Assembly (NCBI GenBank): GCA_002751075.1
Contig: NAOQ01000292.1
Coordinates: forward strand, 40,675 to 54,406
Length of the DNA: 13,732 nucleotides
DNA from: Ichthyophonus hoferi
Taxonomy: Eukaryota > Opisthokonta > Ichthyosporea > Ichthyophonida > Ichthyophonidae
Reading direction: 5' to 3'
Position 1 is the stretch's first letter. Every line of letters starts with the position of its first letter. Below the pieces are notes generated by a model. That model did no database searches, was not told where the DNA came from, and worked only from the letters and a program-made list of their open reading frames with translations. Shown here piece after piece: positions 1 to 7,752 of this stretch. Made by a program: the position numbers and the translations under genes.

Positions 1-337
1 TACGAATACGAGTACGTCGTATTTGCCGTAACCGCTTATGTGTGAGCGGAACTCCCTTTATTGTTTAGTTTTGTTTTGTTTTATACCTCGTTTGTCGCTA
101 GTGTTAGTAACTCTATCTAACACCAGACGATATAGTTCAATCGCTAAAACAAAGCCATTTATAAACAAGTATTCATATTAACTAATCTAGCTTATGATAG
201 GTCAAGGAGACCCACTAGAATTGTCTAATCTTGCTACGATACTTAAATACTATTGGCGTAAGACACCTTATTTAGATGATGTAATAGTGTTCATATGATG
301 AATCGGTCTACTTATTATTTGGGCCAAGATCGAACCT

Positions 338-412
338 ACTTCTTAACCAGTGGTTAGCGATCTTGTAACAAGAACGTTACCAAACTTATAAGAACGTGAT
401 TCAATCAACTAA
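338..412 (+). other. Possible decayed tRNA-derived (SINE-like) sequence
   Basis: A box-A-like core AACCAGTGGTTAGCG (344-358) is followed about 50 bp later by a box-B-like GATTCAATC (398-406). Between them is a small self-complementary segment, CTTG-TAA-CAAG, where an anticodon arm would lie. The order and rough spacing resemble a tRNA gene or the head of a tRNA-derived SINE. However, box B is missing a base against the GGTTCGAATC consensus, and I could not build a full cloverleaf. A second box-B-like word (GGTTCGATC on the minus strand) lies just upstream, around 328-336. Chance is a fair alternative. Confidence 0.18.
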
Positions 413-1053
413 GATTGGATTAGTCATATCCTAATCTATTTGTTACCAGGGCCGAACTACCTATTCATTCGGAGCCAACGGTCTTGCAGCTTAAGTTAAT
501 GTTCTACTAAACTCTTTTTGAAGTTTACACTTACCTCTTACCATATTCTAATACTTAACTTAAAACTAAAATGGTTTTCTGATGTCTATTATTGTTTACA
601 TGCATTAAAATGAAATACTTAATGTAAACGTTAAAGAAATCATTATAAATCTTTATATGTAAATCCCTACACTAATTCGCCTAAATGTTGTTAGCTGACT
701 ATCCTACTTATACTACTATGCTATCGTACAATGTACACTCTTCACAAACATTTCTTAAAAATAATTATAGTTGACTAATATATTTGATTGAATCTGAAGG
801 AAAATTACTCCTGAGATACTAAATCATATGTGCATAATAGTAATTATGTATGTATAATAATATAGGCATGAAGAATCAATTTATGCATGTATCACTATAC
901 ACATATACTAATTACCCTAACTCATAAAAACATGCATAGATATATACATAGGGCATATACATGTAGAGATAGATGTACAACAAAGTAATTAATAATAAAA
1001 AATGGTATTACTTGGGTGTAATTTCACATGTCTTTTTCCTTTTCTATCTCCAG

Positions 1054-1179
1054 TATTTAATATCTGTTGTGGTTATAGCAATCAGAGATTCAATCAAATT
1101 AATTCAGCCAATGGCAGAGGATGTGTATGCCAAAGATCAAACGAATATTAATCACCGGAACAATATTTCTACTTATTAA
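1054..1179 (+). CDS. Candidate terminal exon of an unidentified gene
   Basis: A strong polypyrimidine tract ending in CTCCAG (1031-1053) is a textbook 3' splice site. It is followed by an open frame of 41 codons to a TAA at 1177-1179. The translation begins YLISVVVIAI and includes IKLIQPMAEDVY, which looks more protein-like than the surrounding junk. No partner exon, domain or nearby AATAAA was found, and the family is not recognised. It may equally be a fortuitous acceptor beside a chance ORF. Confidence 0.2.
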   Translation, partial: YLISVVVIAIRDSIKLIQPMAEDVYAKDQTNINHRNNISTY

Positions 1180-2216
1180 TCTCAACAAGGTAGCCAAGAA
1201 AACTTAAATAGTTTATCATGGTCACAAAATATGATAGTTCTATTAAGTCAACAATCTATAAATGCCAAAAACACTTTACCTCAACCCTGCATCCATCCAC
1301 TGACCTCATGTGTACAGAATCAATTTTATTACATATACATATTGTATTCCAGTCTGCTTTGGAACTATCAACATTTGAAGCTTCAAAGTGACAGGATAAT
1401 CTACAAAACAAATGGGCAACACCCACCTATCTATCCTCAGCCGCCAACTAAACAGAGGCAGAGCAAGAGCCAGAGCCAGACCAATCATGAACGTTTAACG
1501 TACATCACAAATATAATAATGATAATGTTGCATATGATTATCGGATTAGGTTATACAATATTATTACATACAGTAAACATTGTAAGAAAATGATATTTTT
1601 TAGTTATTTAAAATTATTTAAAAAATGAACCACATAGATAGGTGAAAATAGATGGATAAGTTATAATTACTTCGTGATCTTATCTTATAAAACTCTATTT
1701 GGCCTACGCATAAAAATATGCAAAAAGATCTGACTTGAACGCCATCCATTTAACACCAATAGATTGCACTATTTTTTCATAATGCATTGATAATAATAAT
1801 TGTTAATAATATAAAATGATGATAGCTATATATAAAAATATTCAAAGTAATTAAATGTTTCTGTTTTAACATACATATAACTTTGTTTATGCTTATTTAA
1901 TAGCTGCATATCTATTGAGACACGGTCTTATCCTCTCTAAATTTAATCGGTGTAGTCGCATTAATCTGGCCAATAAATAGTATGATCTGGTATTATGCAG
2001 ATATCTTACCAATAGGAACTCAAATTCCAATTAAGCAATATAAATATAGATTGCTCGTGTCTTTATATAATCAATAATCGGAACCCCACTTTCCGAACAA
2101 AATTATGCATAAATACTTAGCGCTTGTTAGTAGTGGTAGTTCAACATCTAACATCTTGTGATTTCCCACCAACCAACTGCAAGCCTTGCGGGAACTGGCT
2201 ATATTGGTTTCAACCC

Positions 2217-2224
2217 TATATAAA
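2217..2224 (+). promoter_or_regulatory. TATA box of the lectin gene
   Basis: The sequence TATATAAA lies 68 bp before the predicted ATG at 2292. Transcription would start near 2245-2255 and leave a short 5' UTR of about 40 nt. The perfect match and the position support a focused core promoter, but AT-rich DNA makes chance matches common. Confidence 0.5.
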
Positions 2225-2291
2225 CATATCATTATCAGACACAGCGCGTAGAATTGCAATAAATCTTGAATTAATTGCATGTTCAAGCACG

Positions 2292-2364
2292 ATGTTGGGA
2301 ATAGTTGCTATTTTAGTATTTATCGCCCATATAGGCAGTGCACAGACGGCAGAAGAAATTCCCT
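2292..2364 (+). CDS. Lectin exon 1: signal peptide
   Basis: This exon encodes residues 1-24 and ends in phase 1 before GTAAGC at 2365. The hydrophobic core GIVAILVFIA is followed by small residues GSA, a typical signal peptidase site. The tail AQTAEEIP is echoed by SLAEIN in the tiny exon 4, which suggests that the duplicated unit included the end of this exon. An upstream in-frame start at 2124 would place about 56 polar residues before the signal and is unlikely. Confidence 0.8.
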
Positions 2365-4726
2365 GTAAGCATTAATTTATGAAGTAGTTCGATGTTGGGC
2401 AGGAGATACACAGAAGGCATAGATAGATATGTTAGACTCTGCATTCATATGCTTTTGTAACCTTTTCGAATGGCATTTTTCTTGGAAGACCTACATACCA
2501 TTAATTTTATGGTGACCTTTAATTTATTTCAATTTTGTAATATTCAGCCATCTCAGTGGCTGACTTGATTGCACGGCAGAGTTCAATGGATCTAAGGGTA
2601 TGCTTTTTTTTTTTTTTTTTTAACTAAGCATCCTATTATGCAGTGGGCAAAATAGGATATGCAAAGATGTCTTCAACGCACAAACGTTTTCAAGCTAATT
2701 TGGCCATTGATGGCGATATAAATTCATATGCCCACACTGAAGACAAAGCTGCACTTAAACCATGGTGGGAGGTTGATCTGGGTGATACTTATATTTACAC
2801 CATAACACGCGTTGAGGTAAGTTACTAAGAAAAACTCTTGCATTCTTAATGATAGGCAGTGTCAAATAGCTTTCATTCATTCATCTTTCAGTGACCTCAT
2901 TCAGATCATTATAGCGCTCAAACGCTAGATTTACAGGGCGGTCTTGTTGAAATTATTGCTAAGATTCAATCACATCTAGAGAATTCTTGAATTCGTCTGG
3001 TTACTTTGCATATGATGCATATATAGCTATATTTGACACTTTCTTTGCACATCAATTCCTTCCATAGATCCGTAATCGTCCAGGTTTTTTATATCGCCTA
3101 GGAAATATCGTAGTTACCCTAGACAAGATCCCCTGCAACAATATCAGATTTAGCGCTAACGAGCTAATAGTAAACATAGAGTGCAATTATAAAGTATCCG
3201 GCAGATATCTTAGGATTACACTGAAAGATGCCCCTTTTAGAGGAATTCTCACTTTGAACGAGGTTAGAGCGTGGGGAACAAAAGGTAGGTTAACCAATGT
3301 GTTTTTGCTTGACTTTATGTTTAGTAACGTCTACTAGCAACTTTTGCCAATGTGTAGAGTTGTTTTTTTTTTTTTTTTTTTGGTACACAATTCATTCAAA
3401 AAATAACTGAAAACTCATGATCCAAGATTATGTAATATGATCAATTTCTTTACTTGGTATTGGCATTCTCTTGTAATTTTTGTACGTTTTCTAACCAATG
3501 TAATCATTAAAACAGAAAAACGCCCATCCTCCCTTGCCGAAATTAACTGTAAGTTTTGATTTTGGTTTTGTGTCTAATTTAGGAACCTTGTAATATATAT
3601 ACATATCTGGAGCTGAAGTTACATTATACCATTAGGTAGCATCAAATTTAACCATTTTCCTGGAGGTTAACTTAAAATTTTGTGACTATTAGCTTGAGTT
3701 CAATCTTTTTGGGCAGTGTATTTTTGATACAATGGTGTGTTTTAGTTTCTAAACCAAGTATCCTATTATGCAGTTCAATGTTTTGAGACTGCGATGTCTT
3801 CTGTCGATAGCAATTCGGCTAGTATTTACGCTGTTGATGGCGACATATCAACATTTGCCAGCACTATCGTAGGCCAATCAAGCTACCCATGGTGGGAGGT
3901 TGAAATGGGTGCCAGGTACACTGTCACGTCCGTTAATGTAAGTTACTAACCTGGATTAAAAATTATAATAATGGCAGACTATGGAATAACTATCATAACC
4001 TCATAAGTATATCATGAAAGGTCCAATTAACAGTTGATTTTAAAATTAAAATGTTATTAAGAATAACTAATAGGCATATTATAGGGAGATAAATACCAAT
4101 CATATTGATTATTTCCTACGCAACCGATCAAATATAATTATTGAGATGAATCCTTACATATATTACTCATGATTGGCATACACAGTTAAATTACCTTAAT
4201 TTGTTTATCTTTCCGTGACCTCTGCTGGGATTTAAAAAGTATTCCTTTTTGCAATATGGCCAAAGTCACACGATAGTGACTTACTGGCTTCATCTAATTA
4301 CTTAACAAATGTTGTTGTATATATAGCTATATTTGACACACATAACCATACAGAAGTGCATAGTACTACGTACTACTACTATTATTATTACTATTATTCA
4401 CATTTTTTGAATAATAATTCCTTCCTCAGATCCGTAGTAACGCAGGTTTTCTAGAAACTTTCAGAAAAATCAGAGTGACTGTTGACGACAGACCCTGTAA
4501 TCGTAAAGCTGGTGTGATTGACGGGAACGTTGTAAATAACATCCAAAACGTGTGGATCTACTGCCCTACCCAACCATACGGCAGTAGGTTGAGGATTGAG
4601 CTAATAGATGTCAATTATAATGAAGCTCTCACCTTAGCGGAGGTAAAAGCATATGGACATTCAAGGGGATCGAGGGGTAAGTTAAGCAATCCGTGGGGAG
4701 ATACTCTTTCACCTAATTCATTTTAA
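2292..4726 (+). CDS. Secreted lectin with two tandem FTP (fucolectin-like) domains
   Basis: Six exons (2292-2364, 2644-2816, 3068-3284, 3516-3548, 3774-3937, 4430-4726) join in frame to give 318 residues. Every intron is GT-AG, with phases 1, 0, 1, 1, 0. Residues 1-17 are a signal peptide (MLGIVAILVFIAHIGSA) with a likely cut at GSA/QTA, so the product should be secreted. Residues 25-153 and 166-302 are two FTP/F5-8 type C-like domains. Each has the family pattern of MSS, an (A/V)-x-DGD motif, PWWEV-(D/E)-x-G, then a second half with paired cysteines and R-(Y/L)-LRI. The family comprises fucose-binding lectins such as eel agglutinin, often used in recognition of microbial glycans; sugar binding here is inferred. 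The ATG at 2292 is chosen because it opens directly into the signal peptide and has A at -3. The splice structure is predicted, not observed. Confidence 0.87.
2644..2816 (+). CDS. Lectin exon 2: first half of FTP domain 1
   Basis: This exon encodes residues 25-82, phase 1 in and phase 0 out. Visible motifs are KMSS (32-35), AIDGD (45-49), AHT (54-56) and PWWEVDLG (64-71). His55 sits where fucolectins carry the fucose-contacting histidine. The acceptor TATTATGCAG follows an 18-T run (2604-2621). The donor is GTAAGTTACTAA. Both splice contexts recur at exon 5. Confidence 0.88.
3068..3284 (+). CDS. Lectin exon 3: second half of FTP domain 1
   Basis: This exon encodes residues 83-154 plus one base, phase 0 in and phase 1 out. 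It opens with IRNRPGF, the family's N-R element that follows the VxI strand; Arg86 and Arg92 are the candidate sugar-contact arginines. The eel-type adjacent cysteine pair is absent. Two cysteines (in IPCNN and IECNY) probably pair. The exon closes with GRYLRITL and LNEVRAWG, typical of the last strands. The acceptor is CCATAG and the donor GTAGGT. Confidence 0.87.
3516..3548 (+). CDS. Lectin exon 4: 33-nt linker microexon
   Basis: The microexon is phase 1 at both ends, so it could be skipped without shifting the frame. It encodes residues completing EKRPSSLAEIN between the two domains. The acceptor is AAAACAG and the donor GTAAGT. The end of its peptide (AEIN) and the bases around its donor resemble the end of exon 1 (AEEIP), suggesting a duplicated remnant of that exon. 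Skipping it would still join exon 3 to exon 5 in frame. Confidence 0.65.
3774..3937 (+). CDS. Lectin exon 5: first half of FTP domain 2
   Basis: This exon encodes residues 166-220, phase 1 in and phase 0 out. It carries AMSS (172-175), AVDGD (185-189) and PWWEVEMG (204-211). The position equivalent to His55 is Ser195 (AST instead of AHT), so canonical fucose binding is doubtful in this domain. It has an extra cysteine at 168. The acceptor TATTATGCAG and donor GTAAGTTACTAA match those of exon 2. Confidence 0.85.
4430..4726 (+). CDS. Lectin exon 6: second half of FTP domain 2 and C-terminal tail
   Basis: This exon encodes residues 221-318 and the TAA stop. It opens IRSNAGF in parallel with IRNRPGF of exon 3, so the first arginine of the pair is lost. 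Cysteines in RPCNR and IYCPT pair as in domain 1, and SRLRIEL and LAEVKAYG mirror the end of exon 3. A good donor, GTAAGT at 4677, sits in phase 1 where exon 3 ends. Reading through it adds a 16-residue tail (303-318) that begins GKLSNPWG. A poly-A signal 27 bp past the stop favours read-through. Confidence 0.8.
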   Translation: MRSNAGFLETFRKIRVTVDDRPCNRKAGVIDGNVVNNIQNVWIYCPTQPYGSRLRIELIDVNYNEALTLAEVKAYGHSRGSRGKLSNPWGDTLSPNSF

Positions 4727-4752
4727 GTATTTTAAAAGAAAATTTAAATTTA

Positions 4753-4758
4753 AATAAA
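4753..4758 (+). terminator. Polyadenylation signal of the lectin gene
   Basis: An AATAAA hexamer lies 27 bp after the TAA stop and is followed by a T-run (4761-4767). This is a plausible 3' end for a transcript that stops at 4726. Confidence 0.6.
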
Positions 4759-5410
4759 CTTTTTTTCATGAGATTGTTTTCTTAAATTTCATGCGCCCTG
4801 ACTATACGTTCAGTAAAGTTTATTAGTCGTATGAGTGCATTGACGACAGATAGTTATGTTTAATGTTGCATATAATCTGTCTAGTCTCTGTGATACTACA
4901 CTATAGTAGACTACTAAATGGGTCTACTCTAATCAGATTCTTGAGGAGATACAAAGACTTCAATAACTCCAGGATTATCAGGAAAGTAAAGTTAGTTAGT
5001 AGATAGTTACATAATAACTACCATTAGAACTTCTCGATAAGTTAAAGGTAAGGTACGAGATATAGTGTTCTATATAGCCGGTATACTTGAAAATTTATAC
5101 TGACGAATATAGATTTTTTTAGGAGCCCAAATTTGTAACACACTTAGGTAAACGTTCCTTCTCTTTATTGTTGTTGGTACATTCGTCCACTACCGTTGAG
5201 AGTGTCGAGGCAGGTTTCAAAGCAAATCAGAATAGGCGAGTTAAAGAGAAAAAGAAAGGAATATAAATAATAAGCCTGGCATAGACTATACAAAAATACA
5301 GTAGAAATAGTAAGCTGTCTACATTCTGGCAGACAGTAACAATAAAAGTCATATTAAGAACAAAGCAAAGGCATACTATATAAAAAGGTGTGGGGTAGAG
5401 GGTTGGATTG

Positions 5411-5435
5411 AAAAAAAAAAAAAATAAAAAAAAAA
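5411..5435 (+). repeat. Poly-A run
   Basis: Fourteen A, one T and ten A. It could be the tail of a retroposed copy, but I see no recognisable body or flanking duplication, so it is called only as a homopolymer. Confidence 0.7.
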
Positions 5436-5553
5436 GGTTAGCTTTCGTTTAATAACTGTTTTAATTAACTCCACCTCTCTATTCAGAGAATGTAATAATC
5501 CTAATTACTTTCAACAAGCAATCTAGAATTAGAAGAGAAATAAAAACCCTTGC

Positions 5554-5570
5554 CTGACGTCCTGCGTCAG
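5554..5570. repeat. Short inverted repeat CTGACG/CGTCAG
   Basis: Six-base arms around a five-base centre (TCCTG). A CRE-like TGACGT word is embedded at 5555-5560. It may be a transcription-factor site or a chance palindrome. Confidence 0.4.
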
Positions 5571-5646
5571 TGGGTCTATAGTCTATATGTACTTTATCTA
5601 CAAAGTTAGGTCGAAGGCACATGATAAAACTAGTACATTCAAAATC

Positions 5647-5667
5647 CTATGGGCGGTCTTCCCATAG
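5647..5667. repeat. Perfect 7-bp hairpin CTATGGG/CCCATAG
   Basis: Seven-base arms with a seven-base loop (CGGTCTT). It stands out because its G/C content is high for this spacer. No function is assigned. Confidence 0.45.
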
Positions 5668-6670
5668 AATAAATCTAATACATGGCATAAAGGAAGGACA
5701 GCAAGAAAAAAATAATTAAAAACGTGAACAAAGAAGGAGAAATGTTGAAGAATAGAAAACTAAAGTGTGTGATAATGAACAATAAAAAATAGATAGAGAA
5801 AACACGCAAGGGAGAGAGAAAAGAGAAAAATGTAAGAAAAAAACTGTGCAAGGTAAACAGAAAGTACATAGCATAACCACCATATCTTATATTTTAAACA
5901 AGTGCATGGTATATATACAAGAATACTATTAATTGGCCTAACATGTTAATATACTTACATGCTTATTCAAACCCATTCAAGTATACCATGCAGTACTGTT
6001 TTTAGTATACCTTCTGTATGGAATATAAAGACTACAATATGGAAACCAATATAATTTTCTAATACAATAACAACTATTATTATTAAATAAAAAAAAACAA
6101 AAAACAAAAATTAAGTGCTTAACGTAAAGTAATGCTGTCCGCATTGTGTTGATCTCCCGAGCTAAATTTAATAAACCAATTAGCATTGTCTTATTAAAGA
6201 TCCATCGCCATATAAATATGCTGTAATTATATGATAGATTATAAATTTTAAACTAGCCAATCAGCTGAATTACATATTATTGCAGGATCGCACACCAGGT
6301 TCGATCGTGGCACAAGATAAAAAGTAATTAAAGAAAATTTATCTTTTATCTGAGCCACTCTACTAGGTTCAGAACTATACCAATAGTGGTTTAATTTAAT
6401 TGCATAATGTTCTAATTGGATAAAATCTTTCAACCTAATAGATTGATTTGTCGACAGAAACTTAGCAAGTAGTTATACCAATGAAGTAACTGACTAAAGA
6501 GCCATTCTAGAAAAAAGATAACTATAAACTGCAATCAATAATAAAGGCTGGCCGAGACAAATAGGTTGTCCTCAGCACATCCGGGGATATGTGTGAACCC
6601 TGCATGCCTAGGTACATGTATACTCATAAGAACTTTGTATTCATTTGATATTTGTTAAACAATATCATAA

Positions 6671-6698
6671 TATATATATATATATATATTTATATATA
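6671..6698. repeat. (TA)n microsatellite
   Basis: A run of TA dinucleotides with one interruption (ATTTA). It abuts the first copy of the tandem duplication that follows. Confidence 0.85.
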
Positions 6699-6901
6699 GT
6701 CCTATTATATAGCATCTAATTGGAGAAGAACTGACACTGATTATGGTACGTATGTATTTCAATGAAATAATTTGAGATAATAATATATATATATAGTCCT
6801 ATTATACAACATTTAATTGGACACCTTGACAGCTGGGTACAAAGTCGCTAGAACTGACACAGATTCTGGTACGTATTTTAATGAATTAATTTGAGATAAT
6901 A
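6691..6901 (+). repeat. Diverged tandem duplication, two copies
   Basis: Copy 1 is about 6691-6783 and copy 2 about 6787-6901. Both read, in order, TATATATAGTCCTATTATA, then CAT-TAATTGGA, then GAACTGACAC, then GGTACGTAT, then ATGAA and ending TTTGAGATAAT. Copy 2 holds an extra segment of nearly 30 bp after AATTGGA (roughly 6820-6849). The two copies are adjacent and clearly related but no longer identical. No open frame is shared, so I call it a non-coding repeat. Confidence 0.75.
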
Positions 6902-7282
6902 CAATATAATCCAATGCAAAATAATATTATACAACAATACAACAGAATATACTTAATTAGTGTACGCATTAATAGTTTATAACCACCCAGAGGTCTAATT
7001 GAATTGATCAGGTAAAATATCACAATGATGTCGTTAGTGAAATAAGTTATTTTAGTATTATTTTATTGGTAGGCTTCATAATTTTAATACAATCATTTGT
7101 GAGGCTCATAATGATTGGAGAAGGTTATGATAATAATGAATTTATTAGCGAGTTGTATGATTAGAATTAAAGCAATACATATAGTTATAATATGCACTGG
7201 CATTATAAAATATATGATGGTATGTATGACTACGCCAATGGACTCACCCTCCTTATAGATTTAATCTTTAATGAAGATTCTA

Positions 7283-7288
7283 TTTATT
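7283..7288 (-). terminator. Candidate polyadenylation signal of the hAT-like gene
   Basis: TTTATT on the plus strand is AATAAA on the minus strand, 190 bp beyond the stop at 7478. Another copy lies further on near 7058. AT-rich context makes chance hits likely. Confidence 0.35.
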
Positions 7289-7477
7289 TATTATATATAT
7301 GTATGCTATGGTTTAATAATTTTAATAATTAAAATACGAATGAGGGGGAGCCTTGTGCCCACCCTCCCTATCAACAGCACGAACAGCATAGCCTAGCAGG
7401 TAGAAATAACCAATCACAACACAGTTCAACACCACATTGGGCGATAAGATACAAGACTGGGCTCTGTATCACCCAGA

Positions 7478-7752
7478 TTATTCTAGCATTGGAAAGTTAG
7501 AATGACATAACAATATTTTTTCCACTTCTTCTACACTTGCAGCACTCCAATTACGACCCAACAATTCCTCTCCTCTCACGACCAGACGATCAGCATGGCC
7601 TAGGCCAGCGGGTACAGCTAAATAGCAGCGGGCCAGCTGGGAGAGCACAGGAAATATAGAGGCTTTCTGCGCCCACCAACTGAGTGGGTCCTCAGTTACA
7701 CTGATGGATCGGATTCCTTTATAGTGTTCAACCTCTCCCTCTACCCCACCGC
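7478..7752 (-). CDS. hAT-like gene terminal exon: hAT dimerisation domain
   Basis: This exon encodes residues 522-612 and the TAA stop, phase 1 in. DPLSWWAQKASIFPVLSQLA, then RCYLAVPA, matches the family pattern D-P-L-x-W-W-x-x-x-x-x-x-(Y/F)-P-x-L-x-x-L-A-x-x-x-L-x-x-P-A. The next element, normally S-E-R-x-F-S, reads HADRLVV, keeping only Arg577. VEEVEKILLCHSN closes the fold. The acceptor is TTAGCAG. The frame stays open through the upstream microsatellite, which makes an artificial His/Thr/Tyr repeat peptide there; that part is intron. Confidence 0.87.

Larger units (their letters stand above)
1..2216. other. Non-coding left flank, no defensible gene
   Basis: This stretch is AT-rich and contains many stop codons in every frame. 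The longest open stretch (1231-1593) has a low-complexity, Ile/Tyr/His/Gln-rich translation, no domain pattern and no convincing splice context, so I read it as chance. Positions 840-970 are rich in ATGTATA/CATATA words. Two weak signals inside are listed separately: a tRNA-like relic near 338-412 and a candidate terminal exon at 1054-1179. The last few hundred bases are probably 5' flank of the lectin gene that begins at 2292. Confidence 0.6.
4760..7280. other. Intergenic spacer between the convergent genes
   Basis: I see no coding region here. Short open frames (for example 5675-5869 and 5977-6186 on the minus strand) translate to Phe/Leu/Ser/Tyr-rich low-complexity peptides that reflect purine-rich or AT-rich DNA. 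The spacer includes an A-rich run, two short hairpins, a (TA)n tract and a diverged tandem duplication, each listed separately. No third FTP module could be found downstream of the lectin gene. Confidence 0.6.

Noticed and set aside
1-600. LTR-like or other retroelement end
   Set aside because: No TG/CA-bounded repeat, primer-binding site, polypurine tract or reverse-transcriptase pattern was seen.
1231-1593. 120-codon open frame on the plus strand
   Set aside because: The translation is compositionally odd, without a domain pattern or supporting splice or promoter context; AT-rich DNA gives such frames by chance.
2124-2291. Upstream in-frame start for the lectin
   Set aside because: It would bury the signal peptide behind 56 polar residues and would overlap the TATA box; the ATG at 2292 opens directly into the signal peptide.
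5675-5869. Minus-strand Phe/Leu/Ser-rich frame resembling a membrane peptide
   Set aside because: It is the complement of a purine-rich (AAAG/AGAA) tract and looks like a composition artefact.
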